A stretch of DNA of 64,000 nucleotides. Origin: Haloarcula pelagica. Lineage in GTDB: Archaea; Halobacteriota; Halobacteria; Halobacteriales; Haloarculaceae. The stretch spans positions 310,001 to 374,000 of the forward strand of contig NZ_CP126161.1 in assembly GCF_030127105.1 (NCBI RefSeq). The letters run 5' to 3'. Below are positions 42,498 to 50,693 of this stretch, one piece after another; within the stretch, counting starts at the first letter, position 1; each line of letters begins with the position of its first letter. Both the position numbers and the translations under genes were made by a program. The notes beneath the pieces were generated by a model. That model was not told where the DNA came from, did not search any database, and was given only the letters and a program-made list of their open reading frames with translations.

Positions 42498-43244
42498 ATG
42501 ACAGTCCGACACGACGGGCTCACCGCCGAGTGGCTCGGCTACGCGACGCTACGCGTAGAAGGGGACGACACGGTCGTCTACCTCGATCCGGGGCGGTACG
42601 GCGTCCTGACCGGCGAGTGGGAACCAGACACCCCCGGCGTCGGCCATCCGCCCGCCCGGGACTACCGACCGGAAGACGGTGACATCGTCTGTGTGACACA
42701 CGTCCATCACTACGACCCCGACGGCATCCGTCGGGTCGCCAGCGAGGACGCGACCGTCGTCGCCTTCGAGGGGATCAACGTCCACCAGTCCGATCGGGAC
42801 CTCGACCGACTGGCGGACCTGCCCTACGACGTACGCACCGTCTCGATGGAGGCCGATATTCTGGTCGACGACGTACCGATCTGGACGATGCCGGCGTACA
42901 ACCACGAGGACGGCCCGAACACCGACGCCGACGGGACCCCGATCCATCCGAAAGGGATCGGCTGTGGCTTCCTGCTGTCGGTCGACGGCACGCGGGTGTT
43001 CTGGCCCGGCGACTCCGACGTGTTAGAGGGCCACGCGGAACTGGATGTCTCGCTGTTCGTCCCCTCGATTGCACAGAGTTACACGATGGACCGCCACGCT
43101 GCGGCCGACCTCGCCGAGGACCTCGATCCCGACCTCGTGCTCCCGATCCACTACAACACGTTCGGGAATCTGGAAGCCGACTCCGGCGCGTTCGCACAGG
43201 ACGTTGCGAAACGCGGCGTGCCGGTCGTCCTCGACGAGCGGTGA
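42498..43244 (+). CDS. MBL-fold hydrolase, UlaG-like
   Basis: The 248 residues start at ATG 42498 and form a metallo-beta-lactamase fold: AEWLGYATLRVEGDDTVVYLDPG, a metal loop THVHHYDPDGIRR, KGIGCGFLLSVDGTRVFWPGDSD, and VLPIHYNTFG. In most family members the metal loop reads HxHxDH; here it reads HVHHYDP, so the Asp is one place later and the next His is absent. Substrate unknown; UlaG relatives are lactonases or phosphodiesterases. Confidence 0.8.
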   Translation: MTVRHDGLTAEWLGYATLRVEGDDTVVYLDPGRYGVLTGEWEPDTPGVGHPPARDYRPEDGDIVCVTHVHHYDPDGIRRVASEDATVVAFEGINVHQSDRDLDRLADLPYDVRTVSMEADILVDDVPIWTMPAYNHEDGPNTDADGTPIHPKGIGCGFLLSVDGTRVFWPGDSDVLEGHAELDVSLFVPSIAQSYTMDRHAAADLAEDLDPDLVLPIHYNTFGNLEADSGAFAQDVAKRGVPVVLDER

Positions 43245-43326
43245 CCGGTCGGCCCGCTCCCGGACCACCCCGCCCGGACGACCGCCCGGAGCGGTGATTT
43301 ATCCCGGTCGCCCGCGAAAGCCGGGT

Positions 43327-43782
43327 ATGGCACTGGACGTAGCGACGCCGGCCCCGCCGGCGCTCAGCCCGGTCGCCGGGACCGACGAGTACGACGACGT
43401 ATCGGTCGAGGGCGACGACTACCGCCGCGACGAACTGGCGACGGCGCTCGACGAGGGCGCCTGGGCCCAGGCGTTCGAGGAGTGGGCCGCCGAGACGGGG
43501 CTGGACGCCGAGGCGTGGGCCATCGTCCGCGATCTGGAACTGGTCGCGGAGTTCGACTTCTTCTGGGACTCTTTCGCCGGCCGTGTCGGCTACCACGCCC
43601 CCGGACTCCCGGAGAACTGGCGCGAGCGGGACCTCCACCCCGATCTGGACTCCTGGGAGACGGTCTCTGGGATCAACGCCGCGCTGACGGAACTGGGACA
43701 GACCGTCTGTGACGTGTTGGCCGACGACTACCTCGACTGGGAGGCCGAGGACGTGGCCGCCGACGACCTGCCAGACTTCTGA
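43327..43782 (+). CDS. Acidic haloarchaeal protein, unknown
   Basis: The 151 residues are very acidic and Trp-rich (WAQAFEEWAAETGLDAEAWAI; FDFFWDSFAGRVGYHAPGLPENW). No Cys pairs except one Cys, no membrane helix. The start is ATG 43327. The sequence looks like a conserved small alpha-helical cytosolic protein, but I do not recognise its family. It is followed by the HEWD protein gene 116 bases later. Confidence 0.55.
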   Translation: MALDVATPAPPALSPVAGTDEYDDVSVEGDDYRRDELATALDEGAWAQAFEEWAAETGLDAEAWAIVRDLELVAEFDFFWDSFAGRVGYHAPGLPENWRERDLHPDLDSWETVSGINAALTELGQTVCDVLADDYLDWEAEDVAADDLPDF

Positions 43783-43898
43783 GCGGCCCGGTGTCAGGGC
43801 CACCCGAACACCATTTTCCCTCAGCGTGGCCGACGCGGCGGTCGTTCACACGGCCCGTGACCGGCACGCTGATAGTCGCCGCTGTATTGCCACCGTGT

Positions 43899-44078
43899 AT
43901 GGTAGATATCGAGCCACCACGCGAACGGACGTGTGAACGGTGTGGACGACGCGACATCTGGGACGACGAGCTCGTCAGCTGGACCATCGCGAACGACGAC
44001 GGCGAGAAACTGGCCGGAAACCCCTACTGTCTCCACGAGTGGGACATCAACGGCACGTTTAACCCGCTAACGAGCTGA
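43899..44078 (+). CDS. HEWD-family small zinc-binding protein
   Basis: The 59 residues contain one CxxC knuckle (RTCERCGRRDIW) and the family signature CLHEWDINGTFNP near the C-terminus, which gives the name HEWD. The start is ATG 43899. The further Cys and His of the signature may complete a zinc site. The function is unknown; the family is restricted to haloarchaea as far as I know. It converges on aglB, 80 bases away. Confidence 0.78.
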   Translation: MVDIEPPRERTCERCGRRDIWDDELVSWTIANDDGEKLAGNPYCLHEWDINGTFNPLTS

Positions 44079-44158
44079 TCGGGCGGCCGGTCTTTTTCGG
44101 GCGGTCGACAGCGCGGTGTCGACGAGTCGCAACCGGGCGAAAAAGCGGTCAGTCCCGT

Positions 44159-47062
44159 TCAGCTATCGGCCGGCACTGCGGCGGGCGAGAGTGAGCCGGT
44201 ACTGACGGTCTGTGAGGTCTGTGGGCCGGTGAGTTCGACCGTCGAGGCCGTCTCGTTCTCGCCGATTACCTGTCCTTCGGTGACCTGGGTCGTTCCCGAA
44301 ACCGGCGTGAGGCTACGGTTCTGGACCGTGATCGCACGGAACCGGTACGGCCCGTCCGCGCGGACACTAACGTTCGTGTGCCCCTCGGCGGGGCCGTACT
44401 CGTCGTAGCCGGTCGTCGAGTACGGGACCGTCGTCTCGAAGTTCCCGCTGTCGTCGGTCTGGACCGTCTGCCGGTAGGTGAACGTCTCGTTGGTCTGAGT
44501 GTTGCGCATCGGGACAGCGACCTGGACGGTCGTGTTGGCCGGACCGGAGCCTTCGATGGTCGCTCCGGGGACGCGCTCGAAGATCTTCGTCCACGTCGGC
44601 GAGTTCCGGTGCATCACGTTGGCGACCTGATCGGGCGTACAGTAGTTCGTCCCGCTGATCGGCGCGGAGGTCTGGTTGGCCCCACAGGTGCCGTTGACCG
44701 GCCGTGCGGGCAGTCCGAGCCCCTGTGCTTCGGTGAGGGTCGCCCGGTTGTGCTCCGAGGACTCGTAGGCCGTGCGGTTACTGGACCCGACGTAGCGGTA
44801 GTGTTCCAGCGCCGAGACACGCTCGCCCGGCACCATCCCGACACCGCCGACCTGTGCGGTCCCGTCCTGCTGGACGTAGTCCCGTGCGGCGCTCATGTTG
44901 GGGAACGTCCGGAGCGGCGTCTCGGCGGGTATCCGGCGGGCCTGGCCGTTCACCGTCGACGCCTCCCAGTCGACGACGATCGGCTGAGGGCTGACCGCGC
45001 TGCCGTGGAACTCGTAGAGCCGGACGACCGTGCTGTTGTAGTAGTCCTGGGTCCGGTAGTTGAAGAAGTAGTTCCCGCTCTCGGCCACGATCGGCCGGTA
45101 GTAGTCGCTCTGGTTGGAGTCCTCGTCGAACTGCGGCGGCGCGAAGAACTTCCCGCCGTAGCCACGACCGGCCTTGACCTGGGTCATCTTCCAGTCGACG
45201 GCGACGTACTGCGTGCGAGCGTCGTCCTCGTCGTACGTTTCGAGGACATCGTTTGCCTCGCTCTCGTTCTGTGCGAGCAGGAAGTTCGCGGCCACGTCGG
45301 TCCCCTGCTGGAACGGGTTGGCGTTCGGGATCCGCTCGGCGCGGGTCGTGATCCAGTGCCCGTAGTCCCACCACGAGAGGACGCCGTAGTCACCGGTCTG
45401 GTAGTCGAAGTCCTCGCGGTTCTTGTAGGTGCCGTAGTAGTCGAGCGACTGCTCGCCCCCGCTGTCGTAGGTGCCGACGGCAGGGGTGTTACCCTCCATC
45501 CACTGGAGGCTGTCGTCCCAGTTCTCGATGCCCTGGCCCGGGCCGGCAGTGCCGCCGTAGTCCATCGGCGTCGGCGCGACGACGAGCAACGGGGCGACGA
45601 CGACCACGAGCAGGGAGACGACCGTCAACACCTCGTAGGGCGCGATGTCGCCGTCACCCGAGAGATCGACCCAGCTGACCAGCCGGCCGATGAGCAGTCC
45701 GGTGATCGCGGCGATCGGGAACACCAGGTAGTAGTCGAACCGGCCCTGCGTGAACGTCGCGGCAAGCAGGAAGACGCCCCAGACCGCGACCAGCAGTTCC
45801 TCGCCGTCGGGGTCGCTCGCGAGGAACTGCTCGGCGACGATCGCGATGACACCGATCGCCGCGATGAAGACCGTCAGCCCGTACCGCGGATAGAGGCTAG
45901 CGGGATCGAGCGGCTGTGCCTCGCCGACGGTGCCCGCGGTCGGGCTGACCGAGAACCCGATGACACGCAGGATGTTGTCGACGAGGAAGTTGAACAGGCC
46001 CGGCGTCGCGACGGACGCGATACCGGCGATGACGCCGATGATGCCGAAGACGGTCACCGGGTAGAGGGTCGCGTCGAGGGACTCCCGCTCGAAGTAGCGA
46101 GCGAGCCACGCCATGAACGCACAGCCACCGGCGACCGCGAAGGCGAGCGCCGGCTGAAGCAGCGAGTGACGGGTCGCGTTGACCGTCAGCGTGTCCATAC
46201 TGGCGAGCGTGAGCACCCCAGTCGTCGCGAGCGCGATCGTGCCGACGATCGCGGTGTGTTCCGGGCTCTGGCCGCGGACGAACTCGATGATGAGACGCAG
46301 GAGGAAGAAGGTCCCCAGAATACCGACGATGAGGACGCCGGGCGGCCAGGTCCAGAGATAGGTCGCGATCGCGAATCCGGTGAGCACCGACCAGAGGACC
46401 GTCGAGCGGAGGGCGTCGATGTCGCGGTCGGCGAACTGCTCGAACACCGGCTTGTCACGGTCGGCGGCACTGATCGCGACCATCATCCCGAGGACGGCGA
46501 TCGTCTGGAGGAACGCCTCGGCGACGTGGTGGTCGAAGGTGCCAACGAGACTCCGGCCGAGGAACGCACCGGCGGAGAGCGCCAGGACGAGGGCGGCTGT
46601 CACACCGCCCAGCCGGCCGGCCAGGCGCCGTCCCATCACGTACATCGGGATCATCGCGAGCGTCCCGATGACTGCTGGGAAGAACAGCGCCACCATCGCG
46701 ATGGTGTTCTCGCTGGGCGAGCCCAGGCCGACGATCAGTGCGATCGTCGCGGCCACCTGATCGAACAGCGTGCCGAACTGCCCCGGTGACGCGCCGATCG
46801 GGAAGCGAGTCCAGGGATCGAACGGCATCGTCGCCGGCCAGTTCTGGACCGTATACACCGTCGACCGGTAGTGGTACCAGGGGTCGTTGCCCGAGAACAG
46901 CACTTCGCCGTCGACGATGAAGTTCTGCCAGCTACGCACACGATTCCACAGCATGAACCCGAAAAGCGCCAAGAGGACAGGGACGTGGTACCACCGCTCG
47001 ACCTTGTCCAGGGCAGCCTCGAGTTCGGGGTTATCCTCGAATTGGCCCCGCCATTGACTCAT
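44159..47062 (-). CDS. aglB: Oligosaccharyltransferase AglB (STT3 family)
   Basis: The 967-residue enzyme transfers lipid-linked glycans onto Asn of N-x-S/T sites on the outer face of the membrane, above all on the S-layer glycoprotein. The start is ATG 47062. Thirteen or so membrane helices fill the first half; GNDPWYHYR and the HHVAEAF loop carry the acidic/His motifs of the catalytic site. The soluble second half has the hallmark WWDYG at 564-568. The C-terminal 250 residues are beta-rich with Thr-rich repeats. It is divergent from the aglG-like gene (94 bases), and a cataag element suits a leaderless start. Confidence 0.95.
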   Translation of the reverse strand: MSQWRGQFEDNPELEAALDKVERWYHVPVLLALFGFMLWNRVRSWQNFIVDGEVLFSGNDPWYHYRSTVYTVQNWPATMPFDPWTRFPIGASPGQFGTLFDQVAATIALIVGLGSPSENTIAMVALFFPAVIGTLAMIPMYVMGRRLAGRLGGVTAALVLALSAGAFLGRSLVGTFDHHVAEAFLQTIAVLGMMVAISAADRDKPVFEQFADRDIDALRSTVLWSVLTGFAIATYLWTWPPGVLIVGILGTFFLLRLIIEFVRGQSPEHTAIVGTIALATTGVLTLASMDTLTVNATRHSLLQPALAFAVAGGCAFMAWLARYFERESLDATLYPVTVFGIIGVIAGIASVATPGLFNFLVDNILRVIGFSVSPTAGTVGEAQPLDPASLYPRYGLTVFIAAIGVIAIVAEQFLASDPDGEELLVAVWGVFLLAATFTQGRFDYYLVFPIAAITGLLIGRLVSWVDLSGDGDIAPYEVLTVVSLLVVVVAPLLVVAPTPMDYGGTAGPGQGIENWDDSLQWMEGNTPAVGTYDSGGEQSLDYYGTYKNREDFDYQTGDYGVLSWWDYGHWITTRAERIPNANPFQQGTDVAANFLLAQNESEANDVLETYDEDDARTQYVAVDWKMTQVKAGRGYGGKFFAPPQFDEDSNQSDYYRPIVAESGNYFFNYRTQDYYNSTVVRLYEFHGSAVSPQPIVVDWEASTVNGQARRIPAETPLRTFPNMSAARDYVQQDGTAQVGGVGMVPGERVSALEHYRYVGSSNRTAYESSEHNRATLTEAQGLGLPARPVNGTCGANQTSAPISGTNYCTPDQVANVMHRNSPTWTKIFERVPGATIEGSGPANTTVQVAVPMRNTQTNETFTYRQTVQTDDSGNFETTVPYSTTGYDEYGPAEGHTNVSVRADGPYRFRAITVQNRSLTPVSGTTQVTEGQVIGENETASTVELTGPQTSQTVSTGSLSPAAVPADS

Positions 47063-47135
47063 TGGACGGAAAGACTGGCATGGCGCGCATAAGCCTTTTG
47101 ACCTCCGCCGAAGCGGGATGGAAACGCCTAAAACG

Positions 47136-47152
47136 GCAGGTGGCACACCTGC
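47136..47152. promoter_or_regulatory. 17-base palindrome before aglG-like gene
   Basis: GCAGGTG-GCA-CACCTGC, 7-base perfect arms, ends 4 bases before the ATG at 47157. A TATA-like cctaaaa (47127-47133) lies about 27 bases before the ATG, so the transcript is probably leaderless and the palindrome sits between TATA box and start point, where a repressor could act. Confidence 0.55.
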
Positions 47153-47156
47153 GGGC

Positions 47157-48092
47157 ATGCGCGTCTCGGTCGTCGTCTGTACGCACGCGATGGACCGGTA
47201 CACTGACTGTTACGAGGCCGCCCGGAGCGTGCTCGACCAGACCCACGACGATGTCGAACTCGTGTTGGTCTCGGACGGCGACGAGGCCGTCGCCGACCGG
47301 TTCCGGGCCGACTTCGGCGACCGAGCGGACGTTCGGATCCACTGCAACGACGAGAACGTCGGGCTGGCGGTCAGCCGCAACAACGGCGCGGCGGTCGCGA
47401 CGGGTGACGTAGTCGCGTTCCTCGACGACGACGCCATCGCCGATCCGTCGTGGGTGGCCGAACTCGTCGCCGTCTACGAACAGCGGGACGTGCCCGCCGC
47501 CGGCGGTCGGATGGTCCCGGCGTGGGTCGCCGGCCGGCCGTCCTTTCTCCCCGACGAGTTCTACTGGCTGATCGGTGTCACCCACCGTGGGTTCGGTCCC
47601 GACGGCGACCCCGAACAGGCGGGCGAAGTCCGCAACACGTTCGGCTCGAACATCTCCTTCCGGATGGACGTGTTCGAGGCCCTGGACGGGTTCGAGAAGG
47701 AGATCGGCGGCCGGACCGGGGACAAGAACCTCCAGGGCGAGGAGACGGAACTGTGTGCCCGGATGCAAAGCGAGTACGGCCACGGCGTCTACTACACACC
47801 CGCGGCCGTCGTCGCCCACAAGGTCTTCGACTACCGCACGGACCCGGGGTGGCTCGTCGACCGGGCGTTCTGGCAAGGCTACTCGAAACGCGGGATGGAG
47901 GTCCTCGTCCCGGAGTCGACCGGCGACGAATCGGATTTCCTCTCGTCGTTGCTGTTCGAGTCGGTCCCCGACAGACTGGACGGCGTGGTCACGTCCCCCT
48001 CTCTGGCCGGCGTCTTGCAACTCATCTTCCTGTTCGTGCTGACGGCCGCCGTCGGCGCGGGCTATCTCTACGGGGCGACGGTGTGGAGGTAA
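47157..48092 (+). CDS. aglG: AglG-like glycosyltransferase (GT2) with C-terminal helix
   Basis: The 311 residues start at ATG 47157. The GT2 fold has SVVVCTHAMDRYTDCYEA, the nucleotide-binding VSDGDE and the DXD-type motif FLDDDAIADPSW; GRTGDKNLQGEETELC holds the catalytic-base region. One or two helices at the C-terminus (LQLIFLFVLTAAVGAGYL) anchor it. In Haloferax volcanii AglG, about 313 residues and encoded beside aglB, adds the second sugar (a hexuronic acid) to the dolichol-linked glycan. The same size and neighbours support this assignment; the sugar is not proven here. Confidence 0.82.
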   Translation: MRVSVVVCTHAMDRYTDCYEAARSVLDQTHDDVELVLVSDGDEAVADRFRADFGDRADVRIHCNDENVGLAVSRNNGAAVATGDVVAFLDDDAIADPSWVAELVAVYEQRDVPAAGGRMVPAWVAGRPSFLPDEFYWLIGVTHRGFGPDGDPEQAGEVRNTFGSNISFRMDVFEALDGFEKEIGGRTGDKNLQGEETELCARMQSEYGHGVYYTPAAVVAHKVFDYRTDPGWLVDRAFWQGYSKRGMEVLVPESTGDESDFLSSLLFESVPDRLDGVVTSPSLAGVLQLIFLFVLTAAVGAGYLYGATVWR

Positions 48093-48095
48093 CCG

Positions 48096-49235
48096 ATGAC
48101 CGACGAGCTGCCGAACGTCTGTGTCGTCACGCATCCGCTGGCGGCCGCCGGCGAGAACGCCACCCGGAGTCTGCTCGACATCCTCGCCGCGATCACCGGT
48201 GTCGCGCTCGTGACAGCGGATCTCCCGGCGGACTCGGAGATCAGAGAGCGCCGCGAGCTCGTCGAACTCACGCAGAAGGGCGCCGGCGACTCCGTGGTCG
48301 TGGCCGCCGTTCGATTCCTCCTGAACCAACTGCGGATGTGTCGCGTGCTGGCCGACCGCGACGAGGAGGTGGTGCTGTTCTACGGCGCCACGTCGTACGT
48401 GCTCCCGATCCTGGCCGCGCGACTGCTTGGCAAGACGGTCCTCGTCGAGCCACGCGGGGACGTGCCGCTGACGCTCCGACTGACCTGGGAACAGCGGATG
48501 CCGGCGCCGCTGGCCCGGACACTCGCCGGCGCCGTCGGACTGCTCGAACGAACGGGCTTCGCGCTGGCAGACGGCGTCGTCACCTACACGCCCGAGATGG
48601 CCAGACAGCTCGACCTCCATCCCGAAGCACCGACCGTCTATCCCACCGGAGCGCGCTACGTCCGGACCGACGAGTTCGACATCGAGACGCCGTACGCCGA
48701 CCGCGAGCGCGTGGTCGGCTTCCTCGGCCGGCTCGACGAGGAGAAGGGAATCCGCGAACTGGCCGAGGTAGCGCGCTCGCTCCCGGAGGACGTGACCTTC
48801 CGGTTCATCGGCGACGGCGACCTCCGGGCGTGGCTCGAAGCCGAACTCACGGCGGAGATCGCAGCCGGTCGGGTGGAACTGACCGGCTGGGTCGACCACG
48901 ACGACGTGCCCGAGCAGTTGAACGAGCTCTCCCTGCTCGTGTTGCCCTCACAGCCGACGGAGGGACTGCCGACGACCATCCTGGAGGCGCTTTCCTGTGG
49001 GACCCCGGTACTGGCGTCGCCGGTCTCGGGGGTTCCGGACGTTGTTCGGGACGGCGAGACCGGCTTCCTCGTCGAGTCCCGCGAGCCCGCGGCACTCAGA
49101 GACGAGATAGCGGCGATACTGGCACGTGACGACCTCGCGGAGTTCAGTGATCGGGGGAGAGCACTGATCGAGACTGAGTACAGTTTCGAGGCGGCCTGTG
49201 AGCGGTACCGGTCGATCCTGCGGGCCGCCGGGTAG
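48096..49235 (+). CDS. Glycosyltransferase family 4
   Basis: The 379 residues form a GT-B enzyme: an N-terminal Rossmann half with CVVTHPLAAAGENATRS, and a C-terminal half with VGFLGRLDEEKGIRELAEVA, LTGWVDHDDVPEQLNELSLLVLPSQPTEGLPTTILEALSCGTPVLASPVSG, the typical acceptor/nucleotide-sugar binding Ex7E segment. It starts 4 bases after the aglG-like gene and so is co-transcribed. It should extend the lipid-linked glycan; donor and linkage cannot be read. Confidence 0.88.
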   Translation: MTDELPNVCVVTHPLAAAGENATRSLLDILAAITGVALVTADLPADSEIRERRELVELTQKGAGDSVVVAAVRFLLNQLRMCRVLADRDEEVVLFYGATSYVLPILAARLLGKTVLVEPRGDVPLTLRLTWEQRMPAPLARTLAGAVGLLERTGFALADGVVTYTPEMARQLDLHPEAPTVYPTGARYVRTDEFDIETPYADRERVVGFLGRLDEEKGIRELAEVARSLPEDVTFRFIGDGDLRAWLEAELTAEIAAGRVELTGWVDHDDVPEQLNELSLLVLPSQPTEGLPTTILEALSCGTPVLASPVSGVPDVVRDGETGFLVESREPAALRDEIAAILARDDLAEFSDRGRALIETEYSFEAACERYRSILRAAG

Positions 49236-49262
49236 CAGCGACGCGTCGCCAGCCGTCGGGCG

Positions 49263-50612
49263 TTACTCGTTGTACCCCAGCCGGCGGAGCCGCTCTTTGA
49301 CTTCCTCGTTCATGTCCGGGCGCTGGATGTCGTCCCGTTCGGTCGACTTGACGAGCTGTCGGTGGTCGTCGAGATGGCCGCGCAGTTCGGCGACGACATC
49401 GGGGTAGTCGTCGACGACGTTCTCCTGTTCGCCGGGGTCGTCGACGAGGTTGTACAGCTCGTCAGGCGCGTCGGAGTGCTCGATGTAGTTCCACTCCGCG
49501 TTGCGGACGTGGACGTGATCCTCGCCGCTCTCCTCCTCGTAGCTCCCGAAGACGGCGGTGCGGTCCCACTCGCCGTCGAAGACCAGGCGACGGAGGCTCT
49601 CGCCGAAGTAGTTGTCCGGCACCGGCAGGTCGGCGGCGTCGAGCAGCGTCGCGGGCACGTCCGCGAGCCCGACCATCTCGTCGTACTCGCCGGCGTCGTC
49701 CCACCCCTCGACGAACAGCGGGACGTGGGTCTTCACGTCGAGCAGCCGAGCGCCGCCGAAGTAGCCGTGTTCGAGGAAGTGGTCGCCGTGGTCCGCGGTC
49801 AGCGCGAACAGGTAGTCGTCGCCCCACTCCTCCTCGACGGTCTCCATCAGCCGACCGACCTCGGCGTCGTTGAACTTGATCTCGGCGTCGTAGAGGTCGA
49901 TGAACGTCTGGTGTTCCTCCTCGGTGACGTTCTCGGGCTCTTCGAGGAACTTCCGGCGGAGCTGGACCGACTCGCGTTTCGAGACGGGCTCGTCCATGAA
50001 CTCCCGCTGGTACTCCTCGGGCGGCAGGAACGGGTGGTGAACGTCCATGTAGTGGACCCAGACGAAGGAGGGTTCGTCGCCGTTTCGCTCGATGAACTCG
50101 ATAGCGCGGTCGGTCATGTCGTCGGCCGGGAGGTGGTAGTCGCCGACGTTGATCCCCTGGCTGGACTCGACGAAGTCGTACGCTCGCTGGAGGGCGCTCA
50201 GGACGGCACCGTCGAGGTTCGTCTTGGCCCACTTGCGGAGCTTCGAGGTGGCCGACTCGTCCGGTGCCGAGTCGAAGAACTCGTCCCAGCCGCGGTCGTA
50301 GCCGAACTCCCCGGAGACGTAGAGGTTACAGTTGAACCCGCCGGTGTGGAAGCCGGCGTCCTGGAACACTTCCGAGACCAGGGTCTGATCGTCGGAGATC
50401 CGTCGGTGACCCCCGTACATCCCCGTCGTCACGCCGGTGAGGATGCTCGGAAACGAGAAGCGGGTGCCGCCGACGTGGGCGTGGGTGTTCATGAACCGAC
50501 TGCCCTGGCGGGCGTACTCGTCGATGTTGGGCGTCACATCCCGCTCGTAGCCGTGGTAGCCGACGTGGTCCGCACGAAGGGAGTCGATAGTTACGAGAAG
50601 GACCTTATCCAT
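49263..50612 (-). CDS. Sulfatase-fold enzyme with Thr at the nucleophile position
   Basis: The 449 residues start at ATG 50612 (MDKVLLVTIDSLRADH). The fold is alkaline phosphatase/sulfatase: metal site D10, TADHGDHFLEHG and MDVHHPF. True sulfatases have C-x-P-S-R...LTG, whose Cys becomes formylglycine. Here the same 11-residue register reads TRFSFPSILTG, so Thr50 stands at the Cys place and the Arg is Phe. Thr is the nucleophile in phosphodiesterases and phosphotransferases of this superfamily. It ends in RLRRLGYNE. A gttgcgcaac palindrome (50620-50629) lies 7 bases before the ATG. It probably acts on a phospho- or sulfo-modified glycan, but the reaction is open. Confidence 0.8.
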   Translation of the reverse strand: MDKVLLVTIDSLRADHVGYHGYERDVTPNIDEYARQGSRFMNTHAHVGGTRFSFPSILTGVTTGMYGGHRRISDDQTLVSEVFQDAGFHTGGFNCNLYVSGEFGYDRGWDEFFDSAPDESATSKLRKWAKTNLDGAVLSALQRAYDFVESSQGINVGDYHLPADDMTDRAIEFIERNGDEPSFVWVHYMDVHHPFLPPEEYQREFMDEPVSKRESVQLRRKFLEEPENVTEEEHQTFIDLYDAEIKFNDAEVGRLMETVEEEWGDDYLFALTADHGDHFLEHGYFGGARLLDVKTHVPLFVEGWDDAGEYDEMVGLADVPATLLDAADLPVPDNYFGESLRRLVFDGEWDRTAVFGSYEEESGEDHVHVRNAEWNYIEHSDAPDELYNLVDDPGEQENVVDDYPDVVAELRGHLDDHRQLVKSTERDDIQRPDMNEEVKERLRRLGYNE

Positions 50613-50619
50613 AGGCTCG

Positions 50620-50629
50620 GTTGCGCAAC
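50620..50629. promoter_or_regulatory. 10-base palindrome before the sulfatase-like gene
   Basis: GTTGCGCAAC is a perfect palindrome, 7 bases upstream of the ATG at 50612. On the minus strand a gcttaact TATA-like element lies at 50635-50642, about 27 bases before the ATG, so this palindrome, like those of the aglG-like and aglJ genes, falls between TATA box and a leaderless start. Its role is inferred. Confidence 0.4.
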
Positions 50630-50693
50630 TGTCGCAGTTAAGCGTTCTCATACGAACGTGGACTGACGGCCGGCTCAGGCCCGGTACCGGCCG

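Noticed and set aside
44378-46789. Plus-strand frame of 803 codons opposite aglB
   Set aside because: AglB with WWDYG is certain on the minus strand; the plus frame shows only composition bias.
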